A DNA stretch of 64,000 nt, taken from Bacillota bacterium (GTDB taxonomy: Bacteria; Bacillota; Clostridia; Tissierellales; Sedimentibacteraceae). The DNA lies in the NCBI GenBank assembly GCA_023453025.1, contig JAEXUD010000004.1, positions 1 to 64,000 on the forward strand. The letters are read 5' to 3'. This document shows positions 1-6,406 of the stretch, piece by piece. The position numbers and the translations under genes are program-made. Under the pieces are notes generated by a model that was given only the letters and a program-made list of their open reading frames with translations, was not told the origin of the DNA and searched no databases. Within the stretch, counting starts at the first letter, position 1. Every line of letters begins with the position of its first letter.

Positions 1-2
1 GC

Positions 3-65
3 ATTAAAGAAAAACTAGGATGGATGAGCCCTGTTGAATACAGACTCAGTCTCTTGGCAGCGTAA
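3..65 (+). CDS. IS3-family transposase OrfB, C-terminal fragment
   Basis: Only the last 20 codons are in the window; they read IKEKLGWMSPVEYRLSLLAA and stop with TAA. The 'K-L-x-x-M-S-P-V-E-Y-R' tail is typical of the C-terminus of rve-type (DDE) IS3/IS150 transposases. It cannot be judged whether the gene is intact upstream of the window. Confidence 0.65.
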   Translation: MKEKLGWMSPVEYRLSLLAA

Positions 66-73
66 AAGAAAAA

Positions 74-98
74 TGCGAAGTGAAAAATCCACTTCGCA
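74..98 (+). terminator. hairpin after the transposase gene
   Basis: A perfect 9-bp stem (74-82 with 90-98, TGCGAAGTG/CACTTCGCA) lies just after the transposase stop. There is no clean T-run behind it, so it is a weak intrinsic terminator or a structural part of the IS end. Confidence 0.4.
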
Positions 99-189
99 AT
101 AAAGTCTAACTTTTAGGGGTCACATCACTTTTGTGACTCTTTATCTTTAAAATTATGCAAAAAATATTTTGGTAAATTAAGCCATCACA

Positions 190-220
190 TGTAACATTTT
201 AGAAATTTTGTTGCATTTTA
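190..220 (+). repeat. left inverted repeat / candidate recombination site
   Basis: The 24-bp stretch 197-220 is the exact reverse complement of 1029-1052; the outer 7 bp match at 5 of 7 positions. Within 190-215 the arms TGTAAC and GTTGCA face each other around an AT-rich 14-bp centre. Confidence 0.8.
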
Positions 221-231
221 CATTAAGTATC

Positions 232-260
232 ATTTTATAGTATCATTACGGGAAAGTCAA
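232..260 (-). promoter_or_regulatory. outward-facing sigma-A promoter inside the invertible segment
   Basis: On the minus strand: -35 TTGACT (260-255), 17-bp spacer, -10 TAAAAT (237-232). It reads leftward through the left inverted repeat toward the IS end, where no gene is seen. In the inverted configuration it would read rightward into the gene at 1094. Confidence 0.5.
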
Positions 261-331
261 TATATAAGTTGTTTTGTCGAATATTATGTTATTGTAATCT
301 ATTCGGTTCAATAAATACACAAAATAATTTT

Positions 332-892
332 TCATAGTTGAACAATAGAATACAGTTCATCTTTCTGATCTTGATTTATACCTATATAACGTAATGTAAC
401 ACTGGCTGAGCTATGATTAAAGGTATCCATGATAAGACCTATGTTATGTTTAGATATTTTGTAAGTCCAATATCCCCATGTTTTCCTTAAGCTGTGAGTT
501 CCAAAGTTCTCAATGCCTATTACAGTTGCAGCTTCCTTAAGCACTCTGTAAATCTGGATTCTCCCTAAATAACCGCCTTTTTGACTTTGAAAAAGGTAGT
601 CATCTAAGGTAAGATGCTGAGTTTTTACATAGTTATAAAGACACTTGCGCAAGGTTTCATTTATTTTAACTTTCTTTTCTTTTGATGTTTTTTTTTCATT
701 TATAATGAGATATTCTTTAAATTGCAGCCTTTCATTAAAAATATCATTTACTTTAATTGATATGATATCACTGATTCTTAAGCCTGTGTTAATACCAAAT
801 TTAAAAATCAGAGCATATTTAGGATCACTTCCATTCAAGTATTGATAGAGCTGCTTAATCTTGGCTTTTTCTCTTATCGGTTCAACAGTCAT
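332..892 (-). CDS. single-domain tyrosine recombinase (FimB/FimE-size invertase/integrase)
   Basis: A 186-residue phage-integrase-family catalytic domain without the usual N-terminal core-binding domain. The catalytic set is visible: first Arg in TGLRISD (about residue 40), Lys in the KKTSKEKK beta-hairpin, the H-x-x-R box in THSLRKT, the second His in FNHSS and the nucleophile Tyr in LRYIGI near the C-terminus. The ATG at 892 has an AGGAGG site 8-10 bp upstream. Short enzymes of this architecture include the FimB/FimE invertases, which flip promoters between inverted repeats; here the gene lies between such repeats. I infer site-specific inversion of its own segment; excision or transposition cannot be excluded. 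It appears intact. Confidence 0.85.
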   Translation of the reverse strand: MTVEPIREKAKIKQLYQYLNGSDPKYALIFKFGINTGLRISDIISIKVNDIFNERLQFKEYLIINEKKTSKEKKVKINETLRKCLYNYVKTQHLTLDDYLFQSQKGGYLGRIQIYRVLKEAATVIGIENFGTHSLRKTWGYWTYKISKHNIGLIMDTFNHSSASVTLRYIGINQDQKDELYSIVQL

Positions 893-1028
893 AATTATTA
901 TTGTCCTCCTAATGTATCATTTATATATATATTATACTAAAAAGATAAAATTATATACAAATAAAAAACTGTGCCAATTATTATATCATAAGCCGGAAGC
1001 ATTTATATAAATGGTTTTTTAAAATTCA

Positions 1029-1059
1029 TAAAATGCAACAAAATTTCTAAAAGGTTGCA
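1029..1059 (-). repeat. right inverted repeat / candidate recombination site
   Basis: Reverse complement of the left repeat. The arms TGCAAC (1034-1039) and GTTGCA (1054-1059) form a perfect 6-bp inverted pair. The site ends 34 bp before the ATG of the Spo0E-like gene, so a promoter brought up to it by inversion would read straight into that gene. Confidence 0.8.
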
Positions 1060-1093
1060 TTAATAATGTGGTTAAGGAGTAAGTTTCTTTATA

Positions 1094-1276
1094 ATGAACA
1101 TTCGGGGACTAAAAATGCAAAGACTAAAAAGAGACATTGAAGAAACAAGGGAAAAGCTAAATGTGCTGGTGGATCAATATGCACTGAATATAACCGAGGA
1201 GGTATTGGATACAAGCAGAAGATTAGATATGCTTATAGCGAATTATTACTGCATTCTGGCAAAAGAAGATAAATAA
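1094..1276 (+). CDS. Spo0E-like sporulation regulatory protein (aspartyl-phosphate phosphatase)
   Basis: A 60-aa predicted two-helix protein resembling the Spo0E family: IEETREKLN-LV in helix 1 and the EVLDTSRRLDMLI-YY segment in helix 2, where the family signature is SQELD; here the signature reads SRRLD. Family members remove the phosphoryl group from Spo0A and so delay sporulation. An AAGGAG site lies 13 bp before the ATG; a second ATG (1115) is possible but has a poorer site. The gene starts 34 bp from the right recombination-site-like repeat and ends 9 bp before a c-di-GMP riboswitch, so it may share transcripts with the HD-GYP gene. Whether it targets Spo0A or another regulator is not visible. 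Confidence 0.75.
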   Translation: MNIRGLKMQRLKRDIEETREKLNVLVDQYALNITEEVLDTSRRLDMLIANYYCILAKEDK

Positions 1277-1285
1277 TAAATTGAT

Positions 1286-1364
1286 AAAGGCAAATCCATC
1301 GAAAGATGGAGACGCAAAGCCGCAAGTCTAAAGCAAGAAATTGCTATGATAGTTGGGTTACCAA
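1286..1364 (+). ncRNA. cyclic di-GMP-I (GEMM) riboswitch
   Basis: The sequence follows the class-I c-di-GMP aptamer closely: AAAGGCAAA, a short stem closed by a GAAA tetraloop (1301-1304), GACGCAAAGCC, then a second stem and the conserved receptor-side GGGTTACC at 1355-1362. It lies in the leader of an HD-GYP phosphodiesterase gene with an intrinsic terminator about 80 nt downstream, so the ligand probably controls read-through. Whether ligand turns the gene on or off needs folding of the linker; feedback logic suggests ON at high c-di-GMP. Confidence 0.92.
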
Positions 1365-1442
1365 TTAAATGGGAATATGGATTAAAGAATTAAAGTTCAT
1401 ATATAAGAATTACACCTGTAGCTCAAACCATATAACAATTCA

Positions 1443-1475
1443 AAGTAAGCGGCTTTTATACTGCTTACTTTTTTA
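1443..1475 (+). terminator. intrinsic terminator of the riboswitch expression platform
   Basis: Stem AAGTAAGC (1443-1450) pairs with GCTTACTT (1463-1470), followed by TTTTATTT. It lies between the c-di-GMP aptamer and the HD-GYP start. Confidence 0.75.
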
Positions 1476-1600
1476 TTTGCATCTGCACTTTAGAAATGTT
1501 TTGTCCTGGCGAAAAACTCAAACAACCCAAATTCCTGTGTACCAAAATTTTAAGAAAACAAATTTTTGGAATTGAAAAAATATAAAAAGGAGTTAGTAAA

Positions 1601-2407
1601 GTGTCTGATTATTTTGCAAAGAAAGACAGCTACGATAAAAATGGGATATTGCTGATAAGAAAAGGCCAAAAAATTATTGATGTTGTTAATGCACAGCAGA
1701 AAAGTCTTAGAAGCTATAACCCGGAAGAGTTGATAAATTTTGATAAAAAACAAAGAGCTGTTCTTACTCCCATTGCTAAGTCATTTGGAGCAAGAATGAA
1801 TATACGTGACGAACGTGTTCTGGAGCAACCCAAAAAGGTATTAAGTACTATAATATTTCAGTCTAAAACCAAGCCTTGGTGGATTTATGTCAATGCTCTG
1901 AGCAATTATGTGGACTGGCTGTATACACACTCGATTGATGTTGCCATGATTTCGTTGATGATGGCTGTGGAACTGGGGTACAGAGATGAAGAGCTTTTGA
2001 ATATTGGATTGGGTGCTTTTATGCATGATGTAGGAAAGCTGCTGGTTCCAAAATCCATCATACAAAAACCCGGACCTTTAACCGACACAGAGATGGTTTA
2101 TATAAGGCAGCATTGTGAGTTGGGAATGAGCTCTCTTGAACCGTTTAATCTTCCAAAGGAATGTACGGACATTGTCTTGCAGCATCATGAGCGACTGGAC
2201 GGAAGTGGATATCCAAAAGGGCTAAAGGGAGATGAAATATGCCGCAACGCCAGAATTGTAATGATTGCAGATGCTTTTGACGCAATCACATCCGGCAGAC
2301 CCTATAAGAAACTACAGGAAATGGATTCTGCCATAAAGATATTACGACATGATCAAGAAAAATATCCTCAAGAATTAGTTGCTTTGTTAGAAAAAATACT
2401 GAATTAA
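1601..2407 (+). CDS. HD-GYP domain cyclic di-GMP phosphodiesterase
   Basis: A 268-aa protein with an HD-GYP domain in the C-terminal two thirds. It has an HSIDVAM opening, the metal-binding HD in AFMHDVGKLLVPKSI, H-x-x-x-G in QHCELGMSSL, the paired HH in LQHHERLDGSGYP containing the GYP motif, and the terminal ADAFDAITSGRPYK. These enzymes hydrolyse c-di-GMP to pGpG or GMP. The N-terminal ~95 residues lack a recognisable sensor. Start is GTG at 1601 behind AAAAGGAG. Expression is probably under the c-di-GMP riboswitch at 1286, giving product-ligand feedback, and possibly under the invertible promoter further upstream. All residues that I can identify as catalytic are present. Confidence 0.92.
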   Translation: MSDYFAKKDSYDKNGILLIRKGQKIIDVVNAQQKSLRSYNPEELINFDKKQRAVLTPIAKSFGARMNIRDERVLEQPKKVLSTIIFQSKTKPWWIYVNALSNYVDWLYTHSIDVAMISLMMAVELGYRDEELLNIGLGAFMHDVGKLLVPKSIIQKPGPLTDTEMVYIRQHCELGMSSLEPFNLPKECTDIVLQHHERLDGSGYPKGLKGDEICRNARIVMIADAFDAITSGRPYKKLQEMDSAIKILRHDQEKYPQELVALLEKILN

Positions 2408-2476
2408 TGCTTACGGTTCTATTTGTAGAGTATTACATATCCTGGTGTAATATTTTGCTGTGGTGGATTACCAATC

Positions 2477-2518
2477 AGGATTATGTTTTTCAGAAAATGA
2501 AAAAGCATAATCCTTTTC
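2477..2518 (+). terminator. intrinsic terminator after the HD-GYP gene
   Basis: AGGATTATG...CATAATCCT with an inner TTTTTC/GAAAAA pairing, followed by TTTTCATTTTG; it lies between the convergent HD-GYP and padR genes and may serve both strands. Confidence 0.7.
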
Positions 2519-2530
2519 ATTTTGTTTTTA

Positions 2531-2848
2531 CTATGAAGTTGGGATTCCCAATGCAGAAACACTGTTTACGACTTCTTTCCACTCCCTTAACATTTGTTCT
2601 AAATATTCAAAGCCGGGCTGTGAAATAGCATAATATTTTCTTGCCGGACCATTTAAGGATTTTTTTTGGGTAATTTGAGTGTAACCTATGGTATTCAACC
2701 GTCGTAGAATTGTATATATTGAGCCCTCATAAACATCCGGGAAAAGCTGTCGTATTGATTTCATAAGCTCATATCCGTACAGTTCTTCATCCTTTAGCTT
2801 ATAAAGAATACACATTTCAAGTACACCCTTTTTCATTTGAGCGTCCAT
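2531..2848 (-). CDS. PadR-family transcriptional regulator
   Basis: A 105-aa winged-helix protein. Its N-terminus (MKKGVLEMCILYKLKDEELYGYELMKSI) and recognition region (YEGSIYTILRRLNTIGYT) are diagnostic for PadR. The family acts as dimeric repressors released by small molecules. It lies 10 bp downstream of the HAAS/RDD membrane protein gene on the same strand, a pairing common in Firmicutes. Inverted repeats in the shared promoter (3732-3795) are the likely operators, implying autoregulation. The usual C-terminal dimerisation helix is present (FEYLEQMLREWKEVVNSV). Confidence 0.9.
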   Translation of the reverse strand: MDAQMKKGVLEMCILYKLKDEELYGYELMKSIRQLFPDVYEGSIYTILRRLNTIGYTQITQKKSLNGPARKYYAISQPGFEYLEQMLREWKEVVNSVSALGIPTS

Positions 2849-2858
2849 AATACTGCCT

Positions 2859-3716
2859 CTAAACTTCTACCACTATAGTATCAGCCAACATATCATGAAG
2901 TGCCTTATGCTCCCTGGTAAGCAATATCGTGAATATCGAAACAAAAGGAACGATAGGAATAGAATTTATCAAGAGTTTTCCTAAAAATTCACGGCTGAAT
3001 ATACGGCTTTTATTCACAGGATCGTTATTTGAATGGCGAACCTTGATATGCATGAGCTTCTTTCCGATGGTTTGCCCTTTTAATATAAGGGTGGAAACTA
3101 ATGAATAAAGCATATAAAACACAAGAGCAAATACAGCGAAAATTATCGATGCAGGGGTTGGAGCCTGACTATTATGTTCTCTCTGCTCATCATCTTCTAA
3201 TATCGGTACTGTGTTTTGAGGACGTATTTTCATGCGCTCGTCTTTGTTGGCTTGCAGGACTTCTAATATCGGTACTGTGTTTTGAGGACCTGCAGATTCA
3301 ACAGTTAATTCCTGATATGTTGAATAGCTTAAATAAGTCAGTGCTCCGATAAAGGGTGACGGATATGTAATCAGAAGCATGTAGGATAAAATAGCAGCTC
3401 CCAGTATATATGTCACAATAAAGGCAGGTAATACAGCTATAACCGCATCTATAAAATAAGCACAAAGCCTGCGACCCGGGTTTGCTATGTGTTTACTAAG
3501 TGGTGCTGCCTGTAATTCCTCTTGAGATTCAAGCAAGGATTTTGCTAAAAATGCAGGAGAACCAAGCTCGGCAGATATTTCATCGTCGCTTTTACCTTCT
3601 TCCCTCCCATATACGAAAAAACTTTCATAATCAGATAAAATATCTTTTATCATATCAGGCGGGAGTTTACCTACAATATTTTCTTTAAGTTCATTTAGAT
3701 ATTCAAATTGCCTCAT
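2859..3716 (-). CDS. HAAS/DUF1700 plus RDD-domain membrane protein
   Basis: A 285-aa membrane protein. Residues 1-60 form a HAAS/DUF1700-type helical domain (EYLNELKENIVGKLP...DYESFFVYGREEGKSDDEI), and an RDD-type domain follows from about residue 80 (RRLCAYFIDAV). Hydrophobic segments lie at about 88-120, 190-215 and 250-265. A soluble linker between them holds two identical PQNTVPILE stretches, encoded by a 30-bp direct repeat with a 36-bp spacer. First gene of a two-gene operon with padR. HAAS proteins often pair with PadR regulators; the transport or sensory role of the RDD domain is unknown. ATG at 3716 with an AGGAGG site. Confidence 0.8.
   Translation of the reverse strand: MRQFEYLNELKENIVGKLPPDMIKDILSDYESFFVYGREEGKSDDEISAELGSPAFLAKSLLESQEELQAAPLSKHIANPGRRLCAYFIDAVIAVLPAFIVTYILGAAILSYMLLITYPSPFIGALTYLSYSTYQELTVESAGPQNTVPILEVLQANKDERMKIRPQNTVPILEDDEQREHNSQAPTPASIIFAVFALVFYMLYSLVSTLILKGQTIGKKLMHIKVRHSNNDPVNKSRIFSREFLGKLLINSIPIVPFVSIFTILLTREHKALHDMLADTIVVEV
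3194..3289. repeat. 30-bp perfect direct repeat, 36-bp spacer, inside a coding region
   Basis: Positions 3194-3223 and 3260-3289 are identical (CTTCTAATATCGGTACTGTG plus 10 more bases) and separated by 36 bp. Period 66 bp keeps the reading frame, so the membrane protein carries PQNTVPILE twice. The geometry equals a one-spacer CRISPR unit, but no cas gene or further repeat is present. Confidence 0.85.
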
Positions 3717-3731
3717 TCATAATTCCTCCTA

Positions 3732-3795
3732 TACTATTTATTGAATAGTAGTTATGTTCATATTATATCAAGCTACTATTCAATAATCAATAGTT
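3732..3795 (-). promoter_or_regulatory. promoter and probable PadR operators for the RDD-padR operon
   Basis: On the minus strand: -35 TTGATT (3790-3785), 17-bp spacer, -10 TATAAT (3767-3762). Two inverted repeats of the form TACTATT-N-AATAGTA lie at 3732-3750 (perfect 7-bp arms, downstream of the start site) and 3774-3795 (overlapping the -35). Placement fits repression by the operon's own PadR protein. Confidence 0.65.
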
Positions 3796-3978
3796 AAAAA
3801 ATGCAAATGAAATATTTATAAATAATTATTAATATAGAAGAGGCTTATATAATTGAGGCAAAAAATATAATTATTTTATTGATATACAAAATTCCTTTGA
3901 AAATATTATATTTTTAATGTAGAATATTTAAAATCGAAGATAATACTCAGCTATAACGAGAATTAATAGGAGAAAAAT

Positions 3979-4887
3979 ATGACATTACAACAATTGAAAT
4001 ATGCCATTACAATAGCGGATTGCAATTCCATGAATAAGGCTGCACAAGCACTGTTTATTTCACAGCCTAGTTTATCTGCTTCCATCAGAGACCTTGAAAA
4101 TGAAATTGGAATTACCATATATAAGAGAACAAATCGAGGAATAACCATAACTCCCGAAGGGGAGGAGTTTCTTGGATATGCCAGACAGGTAGCGGAACAG
4201 TACGAACTTATTAATCATAGATATGTTGATAAAAACAGTGTAAAAAAGAAATTCAGCGTGTCAACACAGCATTACTCATTTGCTGTGAAAGCTTTTGTGG
4301 AAATGGTTAAGCAGTTCGGTATGGACGAATATGAATTTGCGGTTCATGAAACGAAGACATACGAAGTAATAGAAAATGTAAAAAGCTTCAAAAGCGAATT
4401 AGGAATTTTATACCTGAATGATTTTAACAGAAAAGTCTTAACAAAAATATTAAAAGAGAATAATCTGGAGTTTACAGAGCTGTTTCAATGCAGCACATAT
4501 GTCTATTTATGGAAGGGCAATCCACTGGCAAAAAAAGATTTAATTACCTTGGAGGATCTGGAGGATTATCCCTGTCTTTCATTTGACCAGGGGATGAATA
4601 ACTCTTTTTACTTTGCAGAGGAAGTACTCAGTGCTAATGAATATAAAAAGATTATCAAGGGAAATGACAGGGCAACCATGCTGAATCTCATGGTGGGACT
4701 TAATGGGTATACTCTTTGTTCGGGTATTATTTGTGAGGAACTTAACGGAAATGATTATAAAGCAATTCCGCTGGATTCAGATGAAATCATGAGCATTGGT
4801 TATATTACTCGAAAAAATACCACGATGAGTCAATTAGGGAAGAAATATGTGGATGAATTGATTAAATACAAAGAAAGTGTGTTATAG
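3979..4887 (+). CDS. LysR-family transcriptional regulator
   Basis: A 302-aa protein with the N-terminal winged HTH (MTLQQLKYAITIADCNSM...ALFISQPSLSASIRDLENEIG, residues 1-60) and a C-terminal periplasmic-binding-like effector domain. It precedes the methionine transport operon in the same direction, 150 bp before that operon's leader peptide. That makes it a candidate regulator of sulfur amino acid uptake, but no effector can be read from the sequence. ATG at 3979 behind TAGGAG. Confidence 0.9.
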   Translation: MTLQQLKYAITIADCNSMNKAAQALFISQPSLSASIRDLENEIGITIYKRTNRGITITPEGEEFLGYARQVAEQYELINHRYVDKNSVKKKFSVSTQHYSFAVKAFVEMVKQFGMDEYEFAVHETKTYEVIENVKSFKSELGILYLNDFNRKVLTKILKENNLEFTELFQCSTYVYLWKGNPLAKKDLITLEDLEDYPCLSFDQGMNNSFYFAEEVLSANEYKKIIKGNDRATMLNLMVGLNGYTLCSGIICEELNGNDYKAIPLDSDEIMSIGYITRKNTTMSQLGKKYVDELIKYKESVL

Positions 4888-4920
4888 TTTCTTCCTATAA
4901 CGAGTTGTTACTTTTATGTA

Positions 4921-4950
4921 TTAACACTAATTTGAGAACTTAGGTATAAT
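4921..4950 (+). promoter_or_regulatory. sigma-A promoter of the methionine operon leader
   Basis: -35 TTAACA (4921-4926), 18-bp spacer, perfect -10 TATAAT (4945-4950); transcription would start near 4957, about 80 nt before the Met-rich leader ORF. Confidence 0.6.
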
Positions 4951-5035
4951 ACTATTTATCAACAAGACATACATCACAAAATGATTGCAGCAGAGAAGTG
5001 AACATAAACTATATTTTTGTAAAGGAGATATTAAG

Positions 5036-5146
5036 ATGCGTACGAATAAAACATATTCTTCAATGAACATGATGATGTGTAGCTATACCATGCAAATGCA
5101 GATGCATATGAAAATGGTTTTGTTTAGTGCGCATTATGTTACCTGA
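5036..5146 (+). CDS. methionine-rich leader peptide (36 aa)
   Basis: A 36-codon ORF with a strong AAAGGAG site (5021-5027) 8 bp before its ATG. Ten of 36 codons are ATG: residues 1, 10, 12, 13, 14, 19, 21, 23, 25 and 27, in two clusters (MNMMM and MQMQMHMKM). It ends with TGA at 5144, followed 40 nt later by an intrinsic terminator and then metN. This is the architecture of an amino-acid attenuator: ribosomes short of charged Met-tRNA would stall in the clusters. Bases 5133-5143, covering the last codons, can pair with the 5' arm of the terminator (5190-5199), giving an antiterminator only when the ribosome has stalled upstream. The alternative is a Met/His/Cys-rich metal-binding peptide, which the context does not favour. 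Confidence 0.75.
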   Translation: MRTNKTYSSMNMMMCSYTMQMQMHMKMVLFSAHYVT

Positions 5147-5185
5147 TAGGAATCTATTTTACATTTGGAAATATAGATAATATTT

Positions 5186-5211
5186 AGCGGGTACATAGTA
5201 CCCGCTTTTTG
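5186..5211 (+). terminator. attenuator terminator in the met operon leader
   Basis: Stem AGCGGGTA (5186-5193), loop CATAG, TACCCGCT (5199-5206), followed by TTTTTG. A competing pairing between 5133-5143 and 5190-5199 (10 pairs, one bulge, one G-U) is available when the leader ORF's 3' end is not covered by a ribosome. A small AU-rich hairpin (5152-5178) lies between the two. Confidence 0.75.
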
Positions 5212-5347
5212 TATGCCCTACCGCAACGAACTCCCAAATTATGTGAGCGTCAGCGATCAAATAATTTAGTGAGTGAGACTGTGATATGCTCTAACCCCGG
5301 TGCATTCCCCCTATGTGCCCAAAATACAGGAAATGGAGGAAAAAGAA

Positions 5348-6406
5348 TTGATTTTATTGGAAAATGTCAGCAAGAGTTTTCACATACACGGGAAAACCGT
5401 TGAAGCCGTCAGTAATGTAAATCTGCGCTTAGAAGAAAGCAAAATTCATGGAATTATCGGATTTTCAGGAGCAGGGAAATCAACATTGGTCAGATGTATT
5501 AATCTTCTTGAAAGGCCCACAGAAGGAAAGGTTGTTTTAGGAGATACGGAAATCACCATGCTTTCTGAGAAAAAGCTTAGGGAAGAACGAAAAAAAATCG
5601 GAATGATTTTTCAGCAATTCAATTTGTTTGCATCTCGAACAGTTTTCCAGAATATAGCCTATCCGTTAAAATACAGCGGTATGAAAAAGAAAGAGATTAC
5701 AGGCAAGGTGAATTATTTGCTTGAATTGGTAGATTTGCAGGATAAGGCAAATGTATATCCGTCACAATTGAGCGGAGGGCAGAAGCAGAGAGTCGCAATC
5801 GCACGGGCATTAGCCAATGACCCGAAAATTTTATTAAGCGATGAATCCACAAGCGCCTTAGATCCCCAGACAACTAAAGCAATACTGAAGCTGTTAAAAC
5901 AATTAAATGAAAAATTAGGAATTACCATAGTTGTTATAACTCATGAGATGCAGGTGGTAAAGGAGATATGTGACAACGTGGTAGTTATGGAAAAAGGAAA
6001 AGTAGTGGAGAAGGGAGATGTATTTCATGTATTTGCAAATCCTGTAAAACAGATTACAAAGGATTTTGTGGACAGTACATCGAATTTATCAAAGATACAC
6101 GAATTAATTAAGGAGAAAGTTTCAATTACAGAACTGAAGGAAGGGGAGTGCATATTAAAGTTTACTTACCTTGAACGCAATGCATCTGAAGCATTGGTAT
6201 CGTACATTTCTAGAAACTTCAACCTGGATGTCAATATAATTTTTGGGAATATTGAACTTATCGGAGAGCATCCTATTGGCGGTTTGGTATCTATTGTAAG
6301 CGGCAGCTCAAAGGATATAGAGGATGCAATAGCTTATTTGAGAGAAAAAAACGTGGGAGTGGAGGTGATTTTAGATGCAAGAGCTTCTAATCAGTATTTT
6401 TCCTAA
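5348..6406 (+). CDS. metN: methionine ABC transporter ATP-binding protein MetN
   Basis: ABC ATPase of the methionine/NlpA-uptake type. It has Walker A GFSGAGKST, signature LSGGQKQRVAIARAL, a Walker B motif ending LLSDES (the usual DE followed by A is here DES) and the C-terminal NIL/ACT-like domain (from about residue 270) that binds methionine and causes trans-inhibition in MetN proteins. I prefer the TTG at 5348, 7 bp after GGAGGA; ATG 5333 and GTG 5300 are in frame but have weak sites. It overlaps metI by 32 bp. The operon continues with metI, a hydroxyacid dehydrogenase, metQ and an aminotransferase and is preceded by the Met-rich leader. Confidence 0.92.
   Translation: MILLENVSKSFHIHGKTVEAVSNVNLRLEESKIHGIIGFSGAGKSTLVRCINLLERPTEGKVVLGDTEITMLSEKKLREERKKIGMIFQQFNLFASRTVFQNIAYPLKYSGMKKKEITGKVNYLLELVDLQDKANVYPSQLSGGQKQRVAIARALANDPKILLSDESTSALDPQTTKAILKLLKQLNEKLGITIVVITHEMQVVKEICDNVVVMEKGKVVEKGDVFHVFANPVKQITKDFVDSTSNLSKIHELIKEKVSITELKEGECILKFTYLERNASEALVSYISRNFNLDVNIIFGNIELIGEHPIGGLVSIVSGSSKDIEDAIAYLREKNVGVEVILDARASNQYFS

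Larger units (their letters stand above)
1..122 (+). mobile_element. right end of an IS3-family insertion sequence (truncated by window edge)
   Basis: The first bases encode the C-terminus of an OrfB-type transposase and are followed by a terminal sequence reading AAAGTCTAACTTTTAGGGGT and ending in CA at about 122, as IS3-family right ends do. The left part of the element lies outside the window. Family assignment rests on the transposase tail and the terminal bases; the exact IS cannot be named. Confidence 0.6.
190..1059. mobile_element. putative invertible DNA segment carrying its own tyrosine recombinase
   Basis: An 870-bp segment is bounded by inverted repeats (190-220 and 1029-1059) that share a perfect 24-bp core. 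Each repeat is itself a quasi-palindrome, with arms TGYAAC and GTTGCA around an AT-rich centre, as expected for a tyrosine-recombinase core site. The only gene inside is a 186-aa single-domain tyrosine recombinase, the size of FimB/FimE-type invertases. A good outward-facing promoter (260 to 232, minus strand) sits next to the left repeat and now points away from the right-hand genes. Inversion would aim it at the Spo0E-like gene, the c-di-GMP riboswitch and the HD-GYP gene. The alternative is a small transposable unit with terminal inverted repeats. Confidence 0.6.

Noticed and set aside
1369..1575. 68-codon open frame between the riboswitch and the HD-GYP gene
   Set aside because: It overlaps the riboswitch expression platform and terminator, has no ribosome-binding site and has low-complexity composition unlike a protein.
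3194..3289. CRISPR array
   Set aside because: Only two repeats and one spacer, in frame inside a coding sequence, with no cas genes or leader in the window; kept only as a repeat with CRISPR-like geometry.
4950..5340. SAM riboswitch or Met T-box in the metNIQ leader
   Set aside because: I could not find the T-box AGGGTGGNACCGCG element or the SAM-I core; the Met-rich ORF explains the terminator better. A covariance search would settle it.
5209..5403. 64-codon open frame downstream of the Met leader terminator
   Set aside because: It starts right after the terminator without a ribosome-binding site and runs out of frame into metN; no family resemblance.
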